A stretch of 64,000 nucleotides of DNA from Neisseria dentiae (GTDB lineage: Bacteria > Pseudomonadota > Gammaproteobacteria > Burkholderiales > Neisseriaceae), in the NCBI RefSeq assembly GCF_014055005.1, contig NZ_CP059570.1, positions 1-64,000 on the forward strand, written 5' to 3'. Positions 8,695-16,155 of this stretch are shown in pieces (within the stretch, counting starts at the first letter, position 1; each line of letters opens with the position of its first letter). Both the position numbers and the translations under genes were made by a program. The notes under the pieces are model-generated. The model saw only the letters and a list, made by a program, of their open reading frames with translations. It made no database searches and was not told the DNA's origin.

Positions 8695-9693
8695 ATACTG
8701 CGTGTTTACGCGGTTGATGATGGTGCCGAAAATATTGTTGCCGTTTGCATCGAGCATTTCCACCTCCACCACGTCGCCGTGATCCATAAACGGCGTTTGC
8801 GGCTTGCCGCTCTCGATAGTTTCGTACATCCGCACTTCGGCCAAGCAGCAGTAACCCACGCCGCCGTGTTCCACCGACGAGCCGTAGAGGTCGTTTTGCT
8901 TGTTGGAAACGGTGCCCGAACCGACGATGGTGCCGGCTTCCGCATCGCGGGTTTTGGTGATGTGGGCGAGCAGTTGGCCGAAGTTGAAGGTCATGTCTTG
9001 GCCGGCGTTGGGGTAGCCGAACAGATTGCCGTTTAAGGTAACGCGCAGCGGCAGGTGTACTTTGCTGTCCCGCCAAGCATCACCCAATTCGTCGGGCGTT
9101 ACCGCCACCGGGCTGAAGGCGCTGGCCGGTTTGCTTTGGAAAAAGCCGAAGCCTTTGGCCAATTCGTCGGGAATCAGGCCGCGCAGCGAAACGTCGTTCA
9201 CCAGCATCACCAAACGGATGGCTTGGGCCGCCTCTTCGGGCGTGGCGCCTTGTTTCAAATCGCCGCTCACCACCGCCACTTCGGCTTCAAAATCAATGCC
9301 CCATTCGGGTTGGGCGAAAATCTCGTCGCGCGGGCCGATAAAGCTGTCGGAGCCGCCCTGATACATCAGGGGGTCGTGGTAAAACGAAGCGGGCACTTCG
9401 GAATGGCGCGCCTTGCGCACCAATTCCACATGGTTCAGATAGGCCGAACCGTCCGCCCATTGGTAGGCGCGCGGCAGCGGCGAATGGCATTGCCCGGGAT
9501 CAAACGGTTCGCCTTTGCCGCCATCGGCGTTCAATTCGTCGTATAAGGCTTTCAGACGGCCTTGAGCCTGATCCCAATCGTCCAAAGCCTCTTGCAGGGT
9601 GAAAATTTCGGGCAGCGCATAACGGCTCAAATCACGGCTCACTACTGCCAAACGGCCGTCGCGCCCGCCTTGTTTCAATGTGGCTAATTTCAT
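8677..9693 (-). CDS. fahA: Fumarylacetoacetate hydrolase
   Basis: Hydrolyses fumarylacetoacetate to fumarate and acetoacetate, the last step of the homogentisate pathway. The 338-residue protein has the FAH metal-binding segment DFEAEVAVV near residue 150 and the conserved GSGTVSN near 270. It is of the shorter two-domain type. The last five residues and the stop codon come from a MITE; without it the protein would end ...RVNTQY. It sits between the VOC gene and the antiporter gene, all on the minus strand. Confidence 0.88.
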   Translation of the reverse strand: MKLATLKQGGRDGRLAVVSRDLSRYALPEIFTLQEALDDWDQAQGRLKALYDELNADGGKGEPFDPGQCHSPLPRAYQWADGSAYLNHVELVRKARHSEVPASFYHDPLMYQGGSDSFIGPRDEIFAQPEWGIDFEAEVAVVSGDLKQGATPEEAAQAIRLVMLVNDVSLRGLIPDELAKGFGFFQSKPASAFSPVAVTPDELGDAWRDSKVHLPLRVTLNGNLFGYPNAGQDMTFNFGQLLAHITKTRDAEAGTIVGSGTVSNKQNDLYGSSVEHGGVGYCCLAEVRMYETIESGKPQTPFMDHGDVVEVEMLDANGNNIFGTIINRVNTQYYSEFK

Positions 9694-9784
9694 ATTTGCT
9701 CCTGTTGGCTTTACATATCATGTTAGGTTTCAGACGGCCTGAACGCCTGTCTGAACACAATCGGTATGATTCGGAAAATCGTTA

Positions 9785-9851
9785 TATAGCGGATTCAATT
9801 ACTTTCGATACAAGGCAGCAAGCCGTAGCGAAAGTAAGTTAATCCGCTATA
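9785..9851. mobile_element. 67-bp inverted-repeat element in the stop codon of the VOC gene
   Basis: The element runs from TATAGCGGATTCAATTACTT to AAGTAAGTTAATCCGCTATA. Both ends are inverted copies of each other, and internal CTTTCG/CGAAAG also pair. It looks like a TA-targeted MITE with Correia-like ends. It lies at the 3' end of the VOC gene: with the element the frame ends GTA TAG; without it, GTA TAA. Confidence 0.75.
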
Positions 9852-10392
9852 CCTCCGGCGGCTCGGTGCCGTCGTGTATCCAGCGGGCGTGCTGCGGGGC
9901 GCGTTTGGTTTCAGCCCATTCGTTAAGCATTTCCCATTTCACCTTATCCAGCGCACGGCTCATTTTCGGCGTGGTAACGTCGCAGGCCAATTCGATGCGG
10001 TGGCCGTTGGGGTCGAAGAAATAAATCGAGTGAAACAGCGTGTGGTTAACCGGGCCCAGCACGTCCACGCCGCCGGCAATCAGCCGCTCTTTGGTTTGCA
10101 GCAGCGTTTCCATGCTGTCCACTTTCAAAGCCAGATGCTGCGTCCACAGCGGCGTGTTGGGGTCGCGCCCCATTTCCGGTTGGGTGGGCAATTCGAAAAA
10201 GGCCAGAATATTGCCGCCGCCGATATCCAGAAAAATATGCATATAAGGATCAGGCTCGCCGGTTGAGGGCACTTTGTCTTCGGCAATCGCCAACACAAAG
10301 TCCATATCCAGATGCTTTTGATACCATTCAACGGTTTCTTTGGCATCTTTGCAGCGGTAGGCCACATGGTGCACACCTTGAAGTAAAGCCAT
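9847..10392 (-). CDS. VOC-family metalloprotein in the tyrosine cluster
   Basis: A 181-residue protein with two beta-alpha-beta-beta-beta modules of the vicinal oxygen chelate fold. Possible metal ligands are His8 or His9 (GVHHVAYRC), Glu67 (FFELP), His86 (WTQHLALKV) and Glu134 (HRIELACD). This is the glyoxalase I pattern, and it also contains the His-His-Glu set of type I extradiol dioxygenases. It stands between hpd and fahA, where homogentisate 1,2-dioxygenase would be expected. A ring-cleaving or detoxifying role in this pathway is inference; the fold assignment is firm. Its stop codon is supplied by a 67-bp repeat element. Confidence 0.75.
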   Translation of the reverse strand: MALLQGVHHVAYRCKDAKETVEWYQKHLDMDFVLAIAEDKVPSTGEPDPYMHIFLDIGGGNILAFFELPTQPEMGRDPNTPLWTQHLALKVDSMETLLQTKERLIAGGVDVLGPVNHTLFHSIYFFDPNGHRIELACDVTTPKMSRALDKVKWEMLNEWAETKRAPQHARWIHDGTEPPEV

Positions 10393-10416
10393 GATGTTGC
10401 TCCTTTGCTTTCGGCG

Positions 10417-10453
10417 TTTCAGACGGCCTGTTCGGTTTGCAGGCCGTCTGAAA
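10417..10453 (-). terminator. DUS inverted repeat after hpd
   Basis: TTTCAGACGGCCT and AGGCCGTCTGAAA face each other across 11 bases, between the hpd stop and the VOC gene start. On the minus strand it lies 17 bases past the hpd stop. Confidence 0.65.
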
Positions 10454-10469
10454 AACGCATTTTTTGTTT

Positions 10470-11549
10470 TTATACTTCCAACGCCCCGCGGCGGATTTGG
10501 TCGCGCTCCAGCGATTCGAACAAAGCCTTGAAATTGCCTTCGCCGAAGCCCTCGCGGTAGTCGCCCTTGCGCTGGATAAACTCGAAAAACACCGGCCCCA
10601 GCAGGGTTTCGGAAAAAATTTGCAGCAAGAGGCGCGGCTGGCCGCCTTCGGTGGTGCCGTCCAGCAGAATGCCCCGCGATTGCAGCTCGGCCACCGGTTC
10701 GCCGTGGCCGGGCAGGCGCTCTTCGAGCATCTCGTAATAAGTGTCTTTCGGGGCAGTCATCAGCGGAATGCCGGCGGCGCGCAATTGATCAATGGTGGCG
10801 GGCAAATCGTCGCTCAACAGCGCGATGTGCTGGATGCCTTCGCCGCCGAACTGCATCAGGTATTCTTCAATCTGGCCGCCGCCCTGCTTGGCTTCTTCGT
10901 TGAGCGGAATGCGGATTAAACCGTCGGGCGCGGTCATCGCGCGGCTGGTGAGGCCGGTGTATTCGCCTTTGATGTCGAAATAGCGGATTTCTTGGAAATT
11001 AAACAGTTTTTCGTAGAACTTGGCCCAATAATCCATGCGGCCGCGGTAAACGTTGTGGGTGAGGTGGTCGACGATTTTCAGGCCGTAACCGAAAGGTTTG
11101 CGCTCTACATCGGGCAGAAACTCGAAATCGATGTCGTAAATCGATCTGCCTTCTTCAAAGCGGTCTATCAGATAGAGAGGCGCACCGCCGATGCCCTTGA
11201 TGGCGGGCAGGCGCAGCTCCATCACCGAAGTGGGGATGTCGATGGGTTTCGCGCCCAATTGCAGCGCGCGCTGGTAAGCCTGATGCGCATCGCGCACGCG
11301 AAAAGCCATGCCGCAGGCGCAAGGGCCGTGCTCGGCGGCAAAATAAGCCGCTTCGCTTTTCGGCTCGCGGTTCACGATAAAATTAATCTCGCCCTGGCGG
11401 TAGAGCAGCACATCTTTCGAGCGGTGGCGCGCCACCAATGAGAAGCCCATTTTTTCAAACAAAGGCTCCAAAACATCCGGCTCGGGCGAAGCGAATTCCA
11501 CAAACTCGAAACCGCACAGGCCCATGGGGTTGTCGAACAAATCAGCCAT
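10470..11549 (-). CDS. hpd: 4-Hydroxyphenylpyruvate dioxygenase
   Basis: Non-haem iron enzyme that converts 4-hydroxyphenylpyruvate to homogentisate, the entry reaction of tyrosine catabolism. The 359-residue protein has the iron ligands His162 (VDHLTHN), His241 (GIQHIAL) and Glu323 ([10 protein letters not shown]), at positions expected for bacterial enzymes. The start at 11549 gives [16 protein letters not shown] and is preceded by GGAGA; a longer upstream frame has no family support. It is the first gene of the minus-strand cluster and divergent from a LysR regulator. Confidence 0.95.
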   Translation of the reverse strand: MADLFDNPMGLCGFEFVEFASPEPDVLEPLFEKMGFSLVARHRSKDVLLYRQGEINFIVNREPKSEAAYFAAEHGPCACGMAFRVRDAHQAYQRALQLGAKPIDIPTSVMELRLPAIKGIGGAPLYLIDRFEEGRSIYDIDFEFLPDVERKPFGYGLKIVDHLTHNVYRGRMDYWAKFYEKLFNFQEIRYFDIKGEYTGLTSRAMTAPDGLIRIPLNEEAKQGGGQIEEYLMQFGGEGIQHIALLSDDLPATIDQLRAAGIPLMTAPKDTYYEMLEERLPGHGEPVAELQSRGILLDGTTEGGQPRLLLQIFSETLLGPVFFEFIQRKGDYREGFGEGNFKALFESLERDQIRRGALEV

Positions 11550-11713
11550 CGTATTTCTCCGTAGATTGTTGTCGGTTTCTGCGGCGGCAAAGTATGCCGT
11601 TTGAACCTTGCAAGAAATTTTTGTATTCCAGCAATCGGAACTTGCCATCATAATAAAATGGCTGCGATTTGTGAGACAATCAGTTTTTTATGATTGATTT
11701 ATCGGAAAAGGCG

Positions 11714-12610
11714 ATGAATATCACATTGCGCCAACTCAAGGCTTTCATCACCGTGGCCGACTGCGGCAGCTTTACCCGTGCCGCCGAAGCCCTTAACCTG
11801 ACCCAGTCGGCACTCAGCGGCCTGATTAAAGAGCTTGAGCAGAATTTGGAAGTGAAACTGTTCGACCGCACCACCCGCCAGCTGCATTTGTCGGAAGCGG
11901 GCAGCCGCCTGCTGCCGCAGGCACAGCGCATTTTCAACGAAGTAGCGCTGCTCGACACCGAAGTGCGCCATCTGAAAAACCTCAGGCAGGGGCAGGTGAA
12001 AATTGCCGTGTCGCAGCAGCTGGCCGCTTCCGCCATGCCCTCGCTGATTGCGGCATTCAACCGCGAATACCCCGATATCCGCGTCGGCCTGATTGATTGC
12101 AGCGTCGAACAAGTGTTGCAGCGCGTGGAAGACAACGAAGCCGATTTCGGCATCGGCCCCGAGCGCAGCCACGGCAGCGACATCGAATCGGAGCTATTGT
12201 GCACGCTGCCTTTTTATCTGGTGATGCCGCCCAGCCACCGCTTGGCCGGTCAGGCCGATGTTACTTGGGCGGATTTGGCGGGCGAAACCCTGATTACGCT
12301 CAGCGGCCCGTTCACCGACCGCTTGGCCGCCGGGCTTTCGGCCGATGCGGCAAGTTATATTCTGCACCCCGCCCACCGTGTGAATTTTCTTTCCACCGCG
12401 CTGGGTATGGTGAAAGCGGGGTTGGGCATCACGTTCTGCCTGCCTTACGCCGCCGACTGGGTGCGCCAGCACGGGCTGGAGATGCGGCTGTTAAACCGGC
12501 CGCAGGCCGAGCGGCGCTTTTATCTTTACCGGCGCCGCCACCGTTCGCTTTCAGCAGCGGCGCAAACCCTCAGCAACTTTGTGGCCGCTTATGCCGAAAC
12601 GGCATTTTAA
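11714..12610 (+). CDS. LysR-family regulator, divergent from hpd
   Basis: A 298-residue LysR-type transcription regulator: winged helix-turn-helix at about 1-60 (FTRAAEALNLTQSALSGLIK) and a periplasmic-binding-like effector domain from about 90. The ATG at 11714 is chosen because GGAAAAGG precedes it; an ATG at 11690 lacks a ribosome site. It is divergently arranged with hpd, and LysR proteins commonly control the adjacent divergent operon, so it may respond to an aromatic intermediate of tyrosine breakdown. That role is inferred from position only. Confidence 0.88.
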   Translation: MNITLRQLKAFITVADCGSFTRAAEALNLTQSALSGLIKELEQNLEVKLFDRTTRQLHLSEAGSRLLPQAQRIFNEVALLDTEVRHLKNLRQGQVKIAVSQQLAASAMPSLIAAFNREYPDIRVGLIDCSVEQVLQRVEDNEADFGIGPERSHGSDIESELLCTLPFYLVMPPSHRLAGQADVTWADLAGETLITLSGPFTDRLAAGLSADAASYILHPAHRVNFLSTALGMVKAGLGITFCLPYAADWVRQHGLEMRLLNRPQAERRFYLYRRRHRSLSAAAQTLSNFVAAYAETAF

Positions 12611-12611
12611 G

Positions 12612-12650
12612 GCGTGTAGTCAGAATGCTTGCGAAGCGGTTTTCCCCAGA
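12612..12650. repeat. Fragment of the 190-bp TAGGTCGTG repeat
   Basis: GTGTAGTCAGAATGCTTGCG followed by AAGCGGTTTT matches, in inverse orientation, the right end of the full element at 13584-13773. Only the end is present here, right after the LysR stop codon. The rest of the 224-base gap before the next gene shows nothing recognisable. Confidence 0.65.
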
Positions 12651-12834
12651 AGCGGTGGGCAGCAAACCACCGCCCGCGCCGCCGCCCGACTGCCCGTTTC
12701 GGTCGCTCGGCAAAAAACAGTTTGAAAACACGCCGAAAAATGATAGTGTTCCAAGCATTGCGGCGGCATCGCGCCAACCCGTGCCGCCTTTTTTGCCAGA
12801 TTACCGTAATGCTTTCACCGCAAAGGCCAAAACC

Positions 12835-13548
12835 ATGCTGAAAACCCTATTGAAACCCGTTGCGCTGCTAACCGTTCTGCTCGGCAGCGCACTGCCCGTT
12901 TCTGCCGAAACACTTCATTACAATGTGGTCGAGTTTTCCGAAAGCGCCAGTGTCGAGCTTCTGCGCGACACCATGACGGCGCGCCTGCATGTGCATGAAG
13001 AAGGCCGCAACCGCGAAACCGTGAGCGGCAATTTTGTGAAAAAACTCAACAACGTTACCCGCAAAGCCTCGGCTTCGCCGTTTAAATCCGAATTGCTGCA
13101 CCGCAGCGCTTCGCCCCGTTACGAATACGACAGCAAAGGCAAGCGCACGCAAACCGGCTGGGAAGAGCAGGCGGTGGTGCAGGTGGAAAGCAAAAACTTC
13201 GAAGCCCTCAACAAGCTGATTGCCGAGAGCCAAAAAGATGCCAATCTGGAAAGCCTCACGTTCAAGGTGTCGAAACAAAACCGCCAAGACGCGTTGGACG
13301 AAGTGAGCAAAGCCGCTTTAACCCGCTTTAAAGACCGCGCCGCCTCGCTCACCAAAGCCATGGGTTTCCGCAACTATAAAATCGTGCGTTTGAACTTCGG
13401 CCAAATCGGCAACCGCTCGATCGACAACGGCGTGCAAGCGATGCGTGCCGCCAAAGCCGCAACCGCCGAATCCGCCCCCGTGCCGGAACACACCAGCCCG
13501 GGCACCGAAGAAGTGAGCATCACCGTGCGCGGCACGATACAGATGTAG
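12835..13548 (+). CDS. SIMPL-domain (DUF541) periplasmic protein
   Basis: A 237-residue exported protein. Residues 1-22 form a signal peptide ending LPVSA before ETLHYN. The remainder has the SIMPL/DUF541 pattern of alternating strands, with AALTRFKDRAASLTKAMGF in the C-terminal half and a final beta strand EVSITVRGTIQM. Members of this family are outer-membrane-associated or periplasmic proteins linked to stress tolerance; the molecular function is not known. The ATG at 12835 is preceded by CAAAGG. It is likely transcribed alone. Confidence 0.8.
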   Translation: MLKTLLKPVALLTVLLGSALPVSAETLHYNVVEFSESASVELLRDTMTARLHVHEEGRNRETVSGNFVKKLNNVTRKASASPFKSELLHRSASPRYEYDSKGKRTQTGWEEQAVVQVESKNFEALNKLIAESQKDANLESLTFKVSKQNRQDALDEVSKAALTRFKDRAASLTKAMGFRNYKIVRLNFGQIGNRSIDNGVQAMRAAKAATAESAPVPEHTSPGTEEVSITVRGTIQM

Positions 13549-13583
13549 TGGTTGCAGTGTTTTCAGACGGCCTTATATATAAT

Positions 13584-13773
13584 TAGGTCGTGTAGTCAGA
13601 AAGCGTTGCGGCGGTATTTTTGGTTAAAATCCGCACCTGCGGCGTTAGGTAGCGTAGCGGACTTGCAAAGCTAAAATGCCCGCAAGATGTTCAATCTTGC
13701 TGTGCTTTTTGCCTTGCATCTGCGGATTTTTCCTCAAAAAACCGCTTCGCAAGCATTCTGACTACACGACCTA
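13584..13773. mobile_element. 190-bp MITE-like repeat with TAGGTCGTGTAGTCAGAA ends
   Basis: The element begins TAGGTCGTGTAGTCAGAA and ends with the complement of the same 18-mer. No gene is inside. Its right end recurs as a fragment at 12612-12650. A TA dinucleotide at each end suits a TA-targeting element. It fills most of the gap between the SIMPL and M48 genes. I did not recognise it as a named family. Confidence 0.7.
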
Positions 13774-13825
13774 GGCCGTCTGAAAAATATTGATTTTATC
13801 CGTTTAAACAAACAGGGATATTCCG

Positions 13826-14632
13826 ATGAAAAAAGCTTTCCCCTTACGTTCTGCAATTGCCGCCGCAACCCTGGCCGCCGCTCTGGCCGGCTGCACCTCG
13901 GTGGCCGATATGGTGGGCTACGACAGCAACACCCTCAACGAAAGCGCGGCCAAAAGCTACGGCCAGGTGATGCAGCAGGCGCGCAGCAAACAGGTGCTCG
14001 ACACCACTTCGCAAACCTCGCGCCGCATCCACAGCGTGTTTAACCGCCTGCGCCCCCATGCCGAGCGCGCCAACCAAACCGGCGTGGCGTTCAACTGGCA
14101 GATGAGCGTGATCAAATCCAACGAGCTGAACGCTTGGGCGATGCCCGGCGGCAAAATGGCGATGTACACCGGCATGGTTGACCGCCTGAAACTGAGCAAC
14201 GACGAAATCGCCGCCGTAGTCGGCCACGAAATGGCGCACGCTTTGCTCGAACACAGCAAAAAAGCCATCGGCCAGCAGGTGTTAACCGGCTTGGCGGCCA
14301 ATGTCGGCGGTTCGATTGTGGCCGCCAGCACCGGCATCAGCAGCGATGCCATCGGCCTCTCTTCCGATCTTTTGAGCCAATACGGCGTGAATATGCCGTT
14401 CTCGCGCAGCCAGGAGCGCGAAGCCGACGCCCTCGGCGTGCGCCTGATGGCGGAAGCGGGCTACAACCCGCAGGCCGCCGTTTCGGTGTGGGAGAAAATG
14501 AACCGTGTGAGCGACAACAACAACGCTTGGAACGCCATCACTTCGTCGCACCCCACCAACAATGCGCGTATGGAGGCTATCCGCAAAATGTTGCCGGAAG
14601 TGATACCGGTTTACGAACGCAACCGCCGCTGA
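13826..14632 (+). CDS. M48-family metalloprotease lipoprotein
   Basis: A 268-residue zinc protease predicted to be anchored to the outer membrane facing the periplasm. The lipobox LAGC puts the acylated cysteine at residue 23. The zinc site is HEMAH at 134-138, with the third ligand Glu199 in the motif EREAD. This is the architecture of LoiP/YggG-type proteases that handle misfolded envelope proteins. ACAGGGAT lies before the ATG. A single DUS follows the stop, then an IS3 element. Confidence 0.9.
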   Translation: MKKAFPLRSAIAAATLAAALAGCTSVADMVGYDSNTLNESAAKSYGQVMQQARSKQVLDTTSQTSRRIHSVFNRLRPHAERANQTGVAFNWQMSVIKSNELNAWAMPGGKMAMYTGMVDRLKLSNDEIAAVVGHEMAHALLEHSKKAIGQQVLTGLAANVGGSIVAASTGISSDAIGLSSDLLSQYGVNMPFSRSQEREADALGVRLMAEAGYNPQAAVSVWEKMNRVSDNNNAWNAITSSHPTNNARMEAIRKMLPEVIPVYERNRR

Positions 14633-14709
14633 ATATTTGTTTTGTAAACATTGGGCCGTCTGAAAGCAGTGAACTGTCCCCCAATACTTGGACAAGTTAA
14701 GAATCTTTA

Positions 14710-15510
14710 TCAAACAGCCTTTTCAAGCTGGGTTCTGTAGCCGACAGGACTCAGCTTTTTCAAGTTTAAACTAATCCGTTCATGATTGTAGTAATGTATG
14801 TAATCATCTATTACCTCTGTCAGCTCCGCCACCGACAGCGCACCTTCCTGATAGAAACTCTCCGTTTTCAGTGTACCGAAAAAACTCTCCATCGGCGCAT
14901 TGTCCCAGCAATTACCTTTGCGCGACATACTTTGCACAATCCCTTTCTCAGCCAATTTCGTTCGATAAGCCTCGGTGCGGTAAAGCACACCCTGGTCGGA
15001 ATGCAGCAGCGGCGTTTGGCCTTTCAGACGGCCGAATGCTTGGTCCAACATTTGCGCCACCATTTTACTGTTTGCTCTGCGGCCTAAAGAATAGGCCACA
15101 ATCTCCCGATTAAACACATCCAATATCGGCGATAAGTACAGCTTCCCGTCTGTGCATTTAAACTCCGTCACATCGGTCGGCCATTTGTCTGCCGGTTTGC
15201 CAGCGGTAAACTCTCGATTGAGAATATTGTCCGAAGCCTCTCCTACTGCTTGCGGACGGTAGGCTTTTTTACTGCGGACTTTGGCTTTCAGTCCCAACAA
15301 ACCCATAATGCGCTGCACTTTCTTTTTGTTCCACGACAATACGGCGGCAATCCGCCGATGACCGTAACGGCCTTTGTGTCGGCGATAGACTTCACTCACG
15401 GCGGTTTTGGCCGCCGCATCGGGATCGGCTTTGCCGATATGGTAATGAAAGCTGCTTTTGGGAATGCCGGCACTGTGCAGCAGATATTTCAGCGGGTGTT
15501 TCGCCCTCAA
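14710..15510 (-). CDS. IS3-family transposase OrfB (integrase domain)
   Basis: The 266-residue frame contains the rve integrase core: KWPTDVTEFK (first Asp), LLHSDQG (second Asp) and SMSRKGNCWDNAPMESFFG (Glu), followed by YNHERISLNLKKLSP. It normally is made as an OrfAB fusion by -1 frameshifting from orfA; it opens with a TTG overlapping the orfA end. Because orfA upstream is disrupted, production of the active fusion is doubtful. Confidence 0.9.
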   Translation of the reverse strand: MRAKHPLKYLLHSAGIPKSSFHYHIGKADPDAAAKTAVSEVYRRHKGRYGHRRIAAVLSWNKKKVQRIMGLLGLKAKVRSKKAYRPQAVGEASDNILNREFTAGKPADKWPTDVTEFKCTDGKLYLSPILDVFNREIVAYSLGRRANSKMVAQMLDQAFGRLKGQTPLLHSDQGVLYRTEAYRTKLAEKGIVQSMSRKGNCWDNAPMESFFGTLKTESFYQEGALSVAELTEVIDDYIHYYNHERISLNLKKLSPVGYRTQLEKAV

Positions 15511-16046
15511 CGTTTGAACAGTTTCGCAGCTTTGGCGGCGTTCTTTTCGTTGAGGGCTTTCATGTGCTTTAGGTAGTCGTTCTCCGCCCTCATGTAACGT
15601 AACTCTTCAATCAGTTCCGCCTGGGTTTTTTCGTGGTCGGGTTTGTCGACGATAAACGGGTTTTTGCGTTTGGTCTTCATAGTCTGAGACCTTTGCAAAA
15701 TAACCAATTCAAACCTGAAAACGTTCGTATCCCGTCATTCCCGCGCAGGCGGGAATCCAGCCTTAAAACCATCAAGTATTTTATTTCAATAACTTATGAA
15801 AAAAACGACTGGATTCCCGCCTGCGCGGGAATGACGATAATCGGATGTTTCAGACGGCCTAAAAGAATTTTGCAAAGATCTCAGTCTTCATAAACGTAGC
15901 CTGCGGGTGTTGGAGTGCGGCGATACCGCCTTGCCGATAGGCGGCTATCCAACGGCGCAGGTGGGTGCGTGAGACGTTGAAGTGCTCTGCGGTGCGCGGT
16001 AATGGAGTACGGCTCGGTATTTGAAGTGTAGGTTATATTTGGACAT
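15507..16046 (-). pseudogene. IS3 OrfA, frameshifted and interrupted
   Basis: The 3' part (from MKTKRKNPFIVDKPDHEK to AAKLFKR) reads cleanly. Upstream, a 200-bp repeat with a 9-base target duplication separates it from HPQATF-type codons. Further upstream the helix-turn-helix part (AEHFNVSRTHLRRWIAAYRQ) is present but out of frame with the ATG at 16046, owing to a short deletion after MSKYNLHFKYRAVLHY. OrfA should bind the terminal repeats; this copy is broken twice. Confidence 0.82.
15682..15883. mobile_element. About 200-bp dRS3-containing element inserted in IS3 orfA
   Basis: The insert is flanked by GTCTTCATA at 15673-15681 and again at 15884-15892, a direct repeat consistent with a target duplication. 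Its ends are inverted copies of TGAGAYCTTTGCAAAAT. Inside are two dRS3-like 20-mers (15737-15756 and 15813-15832) and one DUS. The same end motif occurs at many other intergenic sites here. Confidence 0.82.
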
Positions 16047-16155
16047 AAGAAAACTGCACCTTTTAAAGTTGGAGGGGGTGTCCAATTTTTGGGGTGCCGT
16101 TCACAGTTTCAGACGGCCTGTTATTGTGAAGCGTGTTCAACGGGTTGCGCCGGTA

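Larger units (their letters stand above)
14669..16104 (-). mobile_element. IS3-family insertion sequence, damaged
   Basis: Imperfect terminal repeats start GTGAACTGTCCCCCAATACT on the left and GTGAACGGCACCCCAAAAAT on the right (read inward). Inside are an intact orfB integrase and an orfA broken by a small deletion/frameshift and by a 200-bp inserted repeat. DUS copies flank both ends. The copy is unlikely to transpose on its own. Confidence 0.88.

Noticed and set aside
12097..12834. A long upstream extension of the SIMPL gene frame
   Set aside because: It overlaps the LysR gene in another frame; the signal peptide starting at 12835 fixes the true start.
13584..13773. The 190-bp repeat as a Correia element
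   Set aside because: Its ends are TAGGTCGTGTAGTCAGAA, not the TATAGTGGATT ends of Correia elements.
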